Below are positions 53,301 through 59,962 of a stretch of DNA of 64,000 nucleotides, one piece after another (the first letter of the stretch is position 1; each line of letters begins with the position of its first letter). A program made the position numbers and the translations under genes. Under the pieces are notes generated by a model. It worked only from the letters and a program-made list of their open reading frames with translations, had not been told where the DNA came from and ran no database searches. Source of the DNA: Kribbella sp. VKM Ac-2568 (lineage in GTDB: Bacteria > Actinomycetota > Actinomycetes > Propionibacteriales > Kribbellaceae); NCBI RefSeq assembly GCF_004345365.1, contig NZ_SLVF01000013.1, positions 1 through 64,000 of the forward strand. Reading direction: 5' to 3'.

Positions 53301-54200
53301 GCGGTTCATCATCACCGCGTCGTTCAGCGCGAACGTGTACGTCTTCCACGTCTTGGTGTCGCCGTAGCTGACCACCTCGGAGTTCTTGAACTTCTCCGGG
53401 ATCGTCTCGCCGGGGGAGTCATAGTGCAGTCCGAACTGGCCGTTGCCCTCGTCGAAGTAGTCGATGCTGACGAGCACCAGGCTCCGGTTGTCGTACAGGT
53501 AGGTGTCGGACACGTTCATGTACAGGAAGTTGGTGCCCGGCGACGGCGCCGTCCGGTCGGTCTGCCAGTACGGCCGCCCGTCCTGTACTCCGGTGACGAG
53601 GTTCTCGGGGCGGTCGCCGGCCCGTGGAGTGATGCCGTTCTGGACCGGGTTCGCACCGAGGTCGACCGACGCGCCCGCAGTACTGATGCGCAGTCCGGCA
53701 ACGGTGATGTCGCCGCTGCCGGACAGGCGCAGGTCCGCGCCGCCCAGGCGGTCGGTGAACCCGATGTCCGCCAGCGCGAAGGTCCCGGTCTGCCAAAGGC
53801 CGGTGTTCTTCAGTTGCACGTCATCGGCTCGCGCGGTGGGATCGGCGGCCGCGTCGTACTGGAGTTCGAGCGTGCCCGTGCCACTGTCGAGGTAGGTCAC
53901 CGTGACCACGACGTCGTCGGTGCTCAGCTCCTCGACATAGTCCCGGTCGACGTCGAACGAGAGGAAGCCGGTGTTCGCCGCCTGGTTGGTACGCCAGTAG
54001 GTGCGGCCCTGCTCGGTACCGGTCTGCAGTCCGGCCGGGTCCTCGCCGGCGGCGGGCTGAACGCCGAGAGTGGTGGGTGTCGGGCCGAGATCGGCGCCGA
54101 CGCCGCTCGGATACATGGTGGCCGCATGAGCTGCCGGAGCGGCTAGTACGCCGGTCAGCAGCAGGGCGGGAAGTAGTCCCGCCAGCAGGCGTCGGGTCAT
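50322..54200 (-). CDS. Large secreted multi-domain carbohydrate-active protein with two pectate-lyase-superfamily repeats
   Basis: 1292 residues from ATG 54200 (GGAGG 8 nt upstream). Signal peptide 1-27 (ends APAAHAA). Two homologous carbohydrate-binding-like modules lie in tandem, about 36-172 (DLGPTPTTLGVQPAAGEDPAGL..GRTYWRTN) and 180-325 (DLGANPVQNGITPRAGDRPENL..GRPYWQTD). A helical FIVAR-like segment at 330-407 is followed by an F5/8 type C (discoidin) domain at 408-528. Two right-handed beta-helix starts follow: ADFDATRYGADRSGQRDSTKAIQNAIYACQDAGGGTVWLPAGKY (~552) and GSIQKVLDNAGRAGGGVVYLPAGWY (~927), as in GH55/pectate_lyase_3 proteins. An InlB-B-like repeat closes the protein (~1222-1292). 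It probably depolymerises a plant or fungal polysaccharide outside the cell. Confidence 0.85.
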   Translation of the reverse strand: MTRRLLAGLLPALLLTGVLAAPAAHAATMYPSGVGADLGPTPTTLGVQPAAGEDPAGLQTGTEQGRTYWRTNQAANTGFLSFDVDRDYVEELSTDDVVVTVTYLDSGTGTLELQYDAAADPTARADDVQLKNTGLWQTGTFALADIGFTDRLGGADLRLSGSGDITVAGLRISTAGASVDLGANPVQNGITPRAGDRPENLVTGVQDGRPYWQTDRTAPSPGTNFLYMNVSDTYLYDNRSLVLVSIDYFDEGNGQFGLHYDSPGETIPEKFKNSEVVSYGDTKTWKTYTFALNDAVMMNRSNGSDFRIHIGNGAADLKVAAVRVAKVATVVDVTEGLVDLIDEAARVQKAAREGTRDGQFPVGSRVAFLQAIDDARAVAATPGVTDVQVKAALTTLQSKLDTFTASVVDTNFATAGTASASGWSDAAKANDGDHESAWTSGAGDSWLQVDLKKPRSVNDVRVEWGQTSSPDYTVQVSNDGSKFTTVGQTGSPGANQFSKTRFATTKSRYVRVAMTGADTFVVKELELRESPVVTPQPTLVSTVNPTEDGVVADFDATRYGADRSGQRDSTKAIQNAIYACQDAGGGTVWLPAGKYLVKDTLEVHAFCTLRGDRRDPDTTGPGQNHGDYGTVVIADLASGNDGPSLFRIGGSAGVIGVTTYYPRQSATQPVPYNYTFEIPGGAWIGNENYMMATVSDVTMLNSYRGIGISTMPNDRGSAPSSGQVHESSTIRNIRGTALFEGARAYNGADVGTWENVTFSNSYWASAPSTYKPPSRAALDGWTRANGTGLVLGDLEWDQFHQTTLSDYKVGIHVVAGQRAQFTGSFLQPDVRRTDVALKVDVMDDRWGMTVAGGRMEGSAGAIENNSRGYVKITGTEVQGALSGIVHRMAGAAPTYTQQPLPAPARKTLYVAAAPHGVGYLPAADATGSIQKVLDNAGRAGGGVVYLPAGWYRITSHLRVPANVELRGASAVPNRDQGGASGGTVLQAFEGRATKAPDSATALVTLDGQQAGLRGLRVFYPENNPGSAEGVVAYPYAVRGKGAQTYVINAGFPNAWNGIDLTTYRNDGFVVRKVAGAFFDHAIAVGRSTGGRIEGVLSNGNAVTRVGYQQPNWMNEGSIFELVIDKYMRKTAKIVTVDGATRLTLFNVFAYGFHDGLVVNDGQVDAFNLGTDNLGEGGFTVKVVKGDVEATNLARYNGATSTGPVTLHNVMVINVVQRGVSVAAVGNGTVKIAGNESEPGTYEVGAQVTVTATPESDSVFQNWTVNGEIVSTEQSYTFTVTADQVLTANFTAK

Positions 54201-54297
54201 TCGGGGGACCTCCAGGTGGCGGGCCGGAAGCAAGCGAGGGACCGCTGGGACGGCAGCCGGACGTGAGCTGCCGCACACGCAGCGGTAACGTGCGTGT

Positions 54298-54326
54298 AAA
54301 TTAAACCATGCGTGTTACTAATTCAA
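54298..54326 (-). promoter_or_regulatory. Promoter with built-in operator, secreted-enzyme operon (shared with 39.6 kb)
   Basis: On the minus strand: TTGAAT (54326-54321), 17-bp spacer, TAATTT (54303-54298). The 19-base sequence AGTAACACGCATGGTTTAA (complement of 54301-54319) is identical to that in the ABC-operon promoter and occupies the same place between -35 and -10. The predicted start lies about 90 nt before ATG 54200. Confidence 0.82.
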
Positions 54327-54362
54327 GAGCGTGGTGGCGGCGGCGTGACTCGGCCGCCTGGA

Positions 54363-54368
54363 TAGGCT
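54363..54368 (+). promoter_or_regulatory. -10 element for leaderless erythromycin-esterase-family mRNA
   Basis: TAGGCT ends 6 nt before GTG 54375. It is only 44 bp from the opposing operator, so the two promoters may influence each other. Confidence 0.5.
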
Positions 54369-54374
54369 CTCCCG

Positions 54375-55616
54375 GTGGCGAACGAGGGCTCGGCAGAGGT
54401 ACGGAACTGGTTGTCGGAGCACGCGTGGCCGTTGGCGGGGGTGGTCGCCGGGGCTCCGGTCGACGATCTCCGTCCGCTGGGGAAGGCGCTCGACGGAGTA
54501 CAGGTGGTCGGGCTGGGGGAGGCGACCCACGGGACGCGGGAGTTCTTCCAGCTGAAGCACCGGCTGTTCGAGTACCTGGTGACCGAGCTCGGGTTCTCGG
54601 TGCTCGCGATGGAGGCGAGCGAGTCCGCCGCGCCCGCGGTCGACGCGTACGTGCGGCACGGCGTTGGCGATGCGGCGAGTGTCGTCAGCGGCCTGGGGTT
54701 CTGGACCTCGCGGACCGAAGAGGTCGTCGCGCTGGTCGAGTGGATGCGCTCCTACAACGAGGGCCGCCCGGCCGCTGAGCAGGTGGGATTCGCCGGCATC
54801 GATCCGCAGCGCTGCTCGACCTCGGTCGACGTGGTGAGAGCCGCGCACGCCGATGCGGACTGGCTCGAGGAGTTCGACGCGAAGCTCGGCGCACTGCGGG
54901 ACGCGTCGCCCGGGTCCGCTCCCGATCCGGAACGAAAGGTGGTCCGGGACGCGGAGAAGTTGCTGGGATTCCTGCAGGGCGAGCAGGCCTCGGCGGAGGT
55001 TCTGCTGCACGCGGAGATCTTGGTGCGGGCTGCCGAACTGGTCGCTCGGCCACGTCAGCACGACGACCCGGCGGAGACGGTGTTCGCCGCGCGTGACGCT
55101 TTCATGGCGGGCGCCGTCGGCCGGTTGGTCGGCGACGACCCGGCCAAGCGCGTTGCGGTGTGGGCGCACAACGGGCACTTGGCAGCCAGCCGAGAGACCG
55201 CGGAGCTCCACCCGATGGGGTGGCACCTCCGGAAACGCTTCGGATCGGAGTACTACGCGCTGGCGCTGGTCTTCGGCTCGGGCTTCTTCCGCGCGCGGAG
55301 ACTGTGGCCCGGACCGTGGCCGGGCAAGCTGGACGGCCCGGTCGTTTCGAACGAGATCGAGCGCGGCGGCTTCAACTCGCTCGAAGGTCAGCTCGCCGCC
55401 GCCAACGCGGGCGATCACTTGCTCGACCTCCGCAGCGCGGCGAGCGCGCCCACCGCGGTCAAGCGATGGCTCGAGGAACCACACGTCTTCCGCAGTTACG
55501 GGGCCTTCGTGTCTCGCTGGACCTACAAGATGCAGTTCGCTCCAACTCATCTGACCCGGGAGTACGACGGCCTCGCCTACGTCGCGACCTCGACCCCATC
55601 CCGCCCACTGGAGTAG
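54375..55616 (+). CDS. Erythromycin-esterase-family protein
   Basis: 413 residues. Family motifs are GLGEATHGTREFFQLKHRLFEYLV (Glu49, His52), FSVLAMEASES (Glu80), VGFAGIDPQ and VAVWAHNGHLAAS (His). These are the residues that define the EreA/EreB metal-independent or metal-assisted active site. Characterised members hydrolyse macrolide lactones, but most chromosomal actinobacterial copies have no known substrate. GTG 54375 fits a leaderless start. Confidence 0.85.
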   Translation: MANEGSAEVRNWLSEHAWPLAGVVAGAPVDDLRPLGKALDGVQVVGLGEATHGTREFFQLKHRLFEYLVTELGFSVLAMEASESAAPAVDAYVRHGVGDAASVVSGLGFWTSRTEEVVALVEWMRSYNEGRPAAEQVGFAGIDPQRCSTSVDVVRAAHADADWLEEFDAKLGALRDASPGSAPDPERKVVRDAEKLLGFLQGEQASAEVLLHAEILVRAAELVARPRQHDDPAETVFAARDAFMAGAVGRLVGDDPAKRVAVWAHNGHLAASRETAELHPMGWHLRKRFGSEYYALALVFGSGFFRARRLWPGPWPGKLDGPVVSNEIERGGFNSLEGQLAAANAGDHLLDLRSAASAPTAVKRWLEEPHVFRSYGAFVSRWTYKMQFAPTHLTREYDGLAYVATSTPSRPLE

Positions 55617-55701
55617 GGGTGGGCGGCCGGTGTGGTGGGGCTAGGCCTACTTCGGCGGTGATCCGGCAGGTCGTGGGCATCGGGGGATGCAGAGTGGAGA
55701 C

Positions 55702-56940
55702 ATGCGACAAGCGACTTCGTGGGTGAAGAGTGCAGGGGTGGGGTTCGTGCGGGCGTGCGTGGCGACGGTCGTCAGCACGTTGGTGCCGGTCGTGTGGGCT
55801 GGGGCCGTGGTGCTGGCGGTCTGGTGGGCCTCGAACCCGTGGTCGTGGATCCCGCTGTTCGTGCTGGCTTCTGTCGCCACGTTCGCCCTGTCGCGTCCGA
55901 TCTGCCGGATCTTCCGCTTCCTCGTTGCACGATGGACAGGCACCGTCATCACGCCCGGGTACCTGGAGGCCGCGCCGGTCGTCCAGCTGTCCACCGGGTA
56001 CTGGTGGAACGGCACCTCCTATTCGCGTACCAGCAAGGAAGCTCGCGAGGACCAGGAGTTGCGGCTCCGGTGGCGCGATCCAGCGACCTGGCGGGATCTG
56101 CGATTCCTAGGGATCGCCGCGATCGCCGTGGGCGTGCCTGCGGCCATCCCACCTGCCGGTATCGCGGTAGCGGTCCTCGGGTTCAGTCGATCGACGGCTG
56201 CCTTGACCGTGCTCGGGCTGGTCGTGGCTATCGCCGCCGCCCCTTACGCCTGGCGGTCGGTCGAGCCGGTAACCGTCCGCTTCCTGGGGGCATCGGCTGC
56301 GATGCTGGCGGACCGGGTGGGTGAGCTGACGGCCCAGCGGGCAGACACGACGGTCGCGCAGGCTGCCGAGATCCGCCGGATCGAGCGGGACCTGCATGAC
56401 GGAGCGCAGGCCCGCCTGGTCGCACTCGGGCTTTCCTTGGCGACTGCCGAGAAGCTGATGGAAACAGATCCCAGCCAGGCCAGAGCGCTGCTTCGGGACG
56501 CGCGAGCCGGAGCCGCCATGTCGCTGACCGAGCTGCGCGAACTGGTCAAGGGAATCAGCCCTCCGGTGCTGAACGAGCGAGGGCTCGTCGACGCCGTCCG
56601 CGCACTTGCCCTGGATCTCCCGCTAGACGTGAGCGTCGACGCCGGCGGCCGGCTACACCTGGACCCGCCGATCGAGTCCGCCCTGTACTTCGGAGTCGCC
56701 GAACTGGTGACCAACGTCGTCAAGCACGCCCGGGCGACCCGAGCGCGGATCTCCATCGCCCGGGACGACGCCGACATCGTGGTCGAGGTCGAGGACAACG
56801 GCCGGGGTGGTGCCGAGACATCGGCCGACGGTGGTCTCGCGGGGCTGCGCCGCCGCCTCGCGGTCTTCGACGGGACCCTGGAGATCACGAGCCCGGTGGG
56901 CGGTCCGACCCGCGTCAAGATGGTGGTGCCATGCGAATAG
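55702..56940 (+). CDS. Sensor histidine kinase (NarL-type)
   Basis: 412 residues. Membrane segments lie at about 15-70 and 138-190, and the intervening region is the actinobacterial putative-sensor type. The HisKA_3 motif is IRRIERDLHDGAQARLVALGLSLATAEKLM with phospho-acceptor His232. The N-box is YFGVAELVTNVVKHA and G-boxes are DNGRGG and GLAGLRRRLAVFDG, separated by a normal short lid, in contrast to the kinase at 13.3 kb. ATG 55702 is preferred to 55687 because GGAG lies upstream. It overlaps the regulator gene by 10 nt. The dyads GCATC-gggg-GATGC (55677-55690) and TAGGCCTA (55642-55649) precede it. Confidence 0.88.
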   Translation: MRQATSWVKSAGVGFVRACVATVVSTLVPVVWAGAVVLAVWWASNPWSWIPLFVLASVATFALSRPICRIFRFLVARWTGTVITPGYLEAAPVVQLSTGYWWNGTSYSRTSKEAREDQELRLRWRDPATWRDLRFLGIAAIAVGVPAAIPPAGIAVAVLGFSRSTAALTVLGLVVAIAAAPYAWRSVEPVTVRFLGASAAMLADRVGELTAQRADTTVAQAAEIRRIERDLHDGAQARLVALGLSLATAEKLMETDPSQARALLRDARAGAAMSLTELRELVKGISPPVLNERGLVDAVRALALDLPLDVSVDAGGRLHLDPPIESALYFGVAELVTNVVKHARATRARISIARDDADIVVEVEDNGRGGAETSADGGLAGLRRRLAVFDGTLEITSPVGGPTRVKMVVPCE

Positions 56941-57578
56941 TTGTAGCCGAAGACCTTTACCTGCTGCGCGACGGCATGGTCCGCCTCATCGAGGCCTACG
57001 GACACGAGGTCGTGGCGACGGCGACCACCGGACCCGAGACGCTCGAGGCGCTGCTGAAGTGGCGGCCGGATGTTTCCGTCGTCGACGTCCGGATGCCGCC
57101 GACCCAGTCGGATGAGGGCCTGCGCGCAGCGCTGGCCGCCCGTGGCGAAGTGCCTGGCCTGCCGATCCTGATCCTGTCCCAGCATGTCGAACAGCTGTAT
57201 GCCCGCGAACTCCTGGCCGACGGCACGGGTGCCATCGGCTATCTGCTCAAGGACAGCGTGTTCGACGCCGATCAGTTCATCGACGCGCTCGAACGCGTTG
57301 CCGCAGGCGGGACCGCCATGGACCCGGCCGTCATCGCCAAGCTGCTCTCCAGCGGGCCGTCGAACCGGCGACTCGAACGGCTCACCGAGCGCGAACACGA
57401 CGTGCTCAGCCTGATGGCCGAAGGGTTGTCCAATCAGGCCATCGGCGGGCGGCTCTTCCTCAGTGAGAGTGCCATCAGCAAGCACACCACTTCTCTGTTC
57501 GGCAAGCTCGGCATCACCGATGACGACAACAACAACCGTCGCGTCCTGGCTGTCCTCGCTTACCTGAACGGCGTCTGA
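56931..57578 (+). CDS. LuxR/NarL-family response regulator
   Basis: 215 residues. Receiver domain with VVAEDLYLLRDG and phospho-acceptor Asp52 in VSVVDVRMPP; LuxR HTH LTEREHDVLSLMAEGLSNQAIGGRLFLSESAISKHTTSLFGKLGI. It is closely similar to the regulator at 14.7 kb, suggesting paralogous systems. No transporter gene is adjacent, so its targets are unknown. Confidence 0.9.
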   Translation: MRIVVAEDLYLLRDGMVRLIEAYGHEVVATATTGPETLEALLKWRPDVSVVDVRMPPTQSDEGLRAALAARGEVPGLPILILSQHVEQLYARELLADGTGAIGYLLKDSVFDADQFIDALERVAAGGTAMDPAVIAKLLSSGPSNRRLERLTEREHDVLSLMAEGLSNQAIGGRLFLSESAISKHTTSLFGKLGITDDDNNNRRVLAVLAYLNGV

Positions 57579-57616
57579 TGCGCCTTCGCCGAGCGGGTGA
57601 TCGCGGACCGCCGGGG

Positions 57617-58063
57617 TCAGGCAACGCCGACGAGGGTGCGGGTCTCCTCGGTCGCAACGCCTGCGGCCCCGGTGGTGGATGCCGTCAGTTGGTTGAGCAG
57701 GGTGAAGAAGTGGGTGGAGGCGTCGGGCAGGCGGAGGGCGCCGGCCTCGTGGTGCTGCCAACCGAAGAGGAGCTCGCCGTCGAGGACGTGCTCGACCAGC
57801 GGTACGGCGTACGTGCTGAGGGTGACGCGGTTCGGGCCGGTGCGGGGGTGGTGGTCGCCGCAACCGCACTCGGCGGCGATCACGATCGAGGTCAGCGCGT
57901 CGGGGGAGTACTGCCGTAGGCGCAGCGTGGTGCCGCGAGCGGTGAAGCGCGCGATCGTTGCGTCAGGCAACTGGACGAGGAGCTCGACCGGGACGGCGTG
58001 GGAGCCGGGCAGCAGGCGCAGCCCACGGGACGCGAGCAGGTCGGCGAAAGCAGAGAGGTTCAT
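57617..58063 (-). CDS. Conserved hypothetical protein
   Basis: 148 residues, not recognised. It begins MNLSAFADLLASRGLRLLPGSHAVPVELLVQLPDATIARFTARGTTLRLRQYSPDALTSIVIAAECGCGDHHPRTGPNRVTLS and looks like a small alpha/beta domain with a C-x-C-x-x-H-H cluster (AECGCGDHH) that could bind metal. The start is ATG 58063. Codon-position GC bias is consistent with coding. It converges on the response regulator gene. Confidence 0.6.
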   Translation of the reverse strand: MNLSAFADLLASRGLRLLPGSHAVPVELLVQLPDATIARFTARGTTLRLRQYSPDALTSIVIAAECGCGDHHPRTGPNRVTLSTYAVPLVEHVLDGELLFGWQHHEAGALRLPDASTHFFTLLNQLTASTTGAAGVATEETRTLVGVA

Positions 58064-58325
58064 TGCGGCGAATCCGGAATCCTGTGTGTGCTGGTGTCGG
58101 CGGGCGGGCCTGGGATGGACAGGGCCTCGTGCGCCGAGACGGCGCGCGTCAGCTACAACAGCAGCGACAACACAGCGAGATACGCATGCGGAAGATGATG
58201 GCAGAGACCTCCCGCCCTGCCAAACACCGACCGCGATCTGAGACGCCTGTCCGTAGTGAACCATCGACCACACTGACCTGGACCACGTCGTGCCCTTCGA
58301 CCCGACCGAGAGGTGCCGGCGCAGT

Positions 58326-59279
58326 TCAGCCGAGGACGGCGATCAGTTTCTTTCCGCGCGCGTGTCCTGTCTCGGCCTCCCGATGGGCTCGCGCGACCCC
58401 CGCCAGCGGATAGACCGCCTCCACCACCGGCCGGAGGTCACCTTGGTCGACGTGCTCGGCGAGTGCGGCCAGCACCTCGCGGTGTGAGCGCGCCATCATC
58501 ACCCGGACCCGGGGCCCCGGAAGGATCGTCGACAGCATCGCGTAGGCCATTCCGCTCGCGGCAGTGCTCATCATTCGCCCGCGGCGGCGAAGTAGCCGGC
58601 GATAGGTGCTGAGCGACGAGCCGTGGCAGTCGAGAATCGCAGCGAACTGGCCGCTCAGCCGACCCGGAGCCGTGTAGTCGACCACGTGGCTTGCGCCGAG
58701 TTCGCGGCAGAAGGCGTGATTGGGGGCGCTGGAGACGGCCGTGACCTCAGCACCCAACGCACAAGCCAACTGGATCGCGGTGCTGCCTACGCCGCCGCTC
58801 GCGCCGACCACCAGCAGCCGCTCGCCCGCCTTGACCTTCAGCACATCACGCACCGCGCGTAGTGCGGTCACGCCGACGCTTGGCAGCGCACCGGCCACCA
58901 CCAGTTCGATCGAGGACGGCGCCAGACTGACGGCGGTCGCCTTGGCCGCGACGAATTCGGCGGCGGCACCGGTGCGACCCGACACCTCTCCGAGGAATCC
59001 CCACACCCGCTGCCCGACCGCGAGGTCGCTCACCCCTGAACCCACCGCTACAACCTCGCCGGCGAAGTCCAGGCCGATCCGCTTCGGGAAGCGGCGCCCT
59101 GTCATCATCCGCAGCTTGCCGGAGCGGATCTGCAGGTCGGTCGGGTTCACGCTCGAGCCGTGGACCCGGATGAGAACCTGGCCTTTCCTGGGCTCCGGCT
59201 TCGGGACGGTTCGTACTGCGAGTTCGTCCGCGGCGCCGTACTTCGTGTACTCCACCGCGCGCATCGTCGTCGTGCTCAT
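58326..59279 (-). CDS. Zinc-independent MDR (quinone-oxidoreductase-like) alcohol dehydrogenase
   Basis: 317 residues. MRAVEYTKYGAADELAVRTVPKPEPRKGQVLIRVHGSSVNPTDLQIRSG and GLDFAGEVVAVGSGV form the catalytic GroES domain. LLVVGASGGVGSTAIQLACALGAEVTAV is the NADPH Rossmann motif. Zinc-binding cysteines are absent, as in QOR-like enzymes. ATG 59279 follows GAGGAGA. It diverges from a TetR gene with clear operators between, so it is probably induced by a reactive carbonyl or quinone. Confidence 0.9.
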   Translation of the reverse strand: MSTTTMRAVEYTKYGAADELAVRTVPKPEPRKGQVLIRVHGSSVNPTDLQIRSGKLRMMTGRRFPKRIGLDFAGEVVAVGSGVSDLAVGQRVWGFLGEVSGRTGAAAEFVAAKATAVSLAPSSIELVVAGALPSVGVTALRAVRDVLKVKAGERLLVVGASGGVGSTAIQLACALGAEVTAVSSAPNHAFCRELGASHVVDYTAPGRLSGQFAAILDCHGSSLSTYRRLLRRRGRMMSTAASGMAYAMLSTILPGPRVRVMMARSHREVLAALAEHVDQGDLRPVVEAVYPLAGVARAHREAETGHARGKKLIAVLG

Positions 59280-59292
59280 CGTTCTCCTCAGC

Positions 59293-59331
59293 GAGACAGG
59301 TTGTCTCAGTTCGGGCAATATGTCTAGGACA
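59293..59331. promoter_or_regulatory. Two TetR-type operators in a divergent promoter
   Basis: GAGACA-ggt-TGTCTC (59293-59307) is a perfect 15-bp dyad. TGTC-tag-GACA (59321-59331) is a second, with starts 28 bp apart. Both share the TGTCT/AGACA half-site, so one TetR regulator binding both is likely. Confidence 0.72.
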
Positions 59332-59406
59332 ACCCTGCCGTCGTCACCCGGCGCGCAACCAGTCTCAGAACCGCCGAGGTGTCCCGATCGGGACAAGGAG
59401 CCGGAA

Positions 59407-59961
59407 ATGTCTCAGTCATCGGAGAACGTCAGAGTGCGCCGCACCCGCAAACTGCTCCGCGAGGCGCTGGTCGAGCTGATCGAGGAGCGCGGGTTCGATC
59501 GCCTCACCGTCGGCGAGATCACCGAGCGGGCGATGGTCAGCCGGGCTGCCTTCTATCGCAACTACCGCGACAAGTACCAGCTGGTCGAGCAGATCTTCGA
59601 CGAGGCGATGGCCGCGCTGCTGGGCACGATGACGGACGGCGCGGAACGACCACCGCTGGAGCGCTGGGCGGCGTTCTTCGAACACGTCGCCCGCTACGAA
59701 CGCCTGTACGGCGCATTGCTGGGCAAGAAGGGCAGTCCGTGGTTCGCCACCAGAATGCGCGCGTCGCTGGCGACGATGGTGTCGGAGCATCTTCCGCCGA
59801 AGCCGTCGGGCGAGCTGGTCCCGACGCTGGTCGGGGCGATGTTCGTGCAGGCGATCACCTGGTGGCTGGACAACGGCCGCCCCTCGACACCCGAGCAGCT
59901 CGCGAACCAGACAGCACAGTTGGCCTCGGCGGTGATCGCCGAGGCCAAGAGTTGGGCCTGA
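59407..59961 (+). CDS. TetR-family regulator
   Basis: 184 residues. The HTH is RRTRKLLREALVELIEERGFDRLTVGEITERAMVSRAAFYRNYRDKYQLVEQIF; the C-terminal ligand domain is of the TetR_C_33-like kind. ATG 59407 follows AGGAG at 59396-59400. It likely represses itself and the divergent dehydrogenase. Confidence 0.9.
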   Translation: MSQSSENVRVRRTRKLLREALVELIEERGFDRLTVGEITERAMVSRAAFYRNYRDKYQLVEQIFDEAMAALLGTMTDGAERPPLERWAAFFEHVARYERLYGALLGKKGSPWFATRMRASLATMVSEHLPPKPSGELVPTLVGAMFVQAITWWLDNGRPSTPEQLANQTAQLASAVIAEAKSWA

Positions 59962-59962
59962 C

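Noticed and set aside
58064..58325. Possible small gene in the 262-nt gap upstream of the hypothetical protein
   Set aside because: Frames are antisense-like and lack start signals; nothing recognisable.
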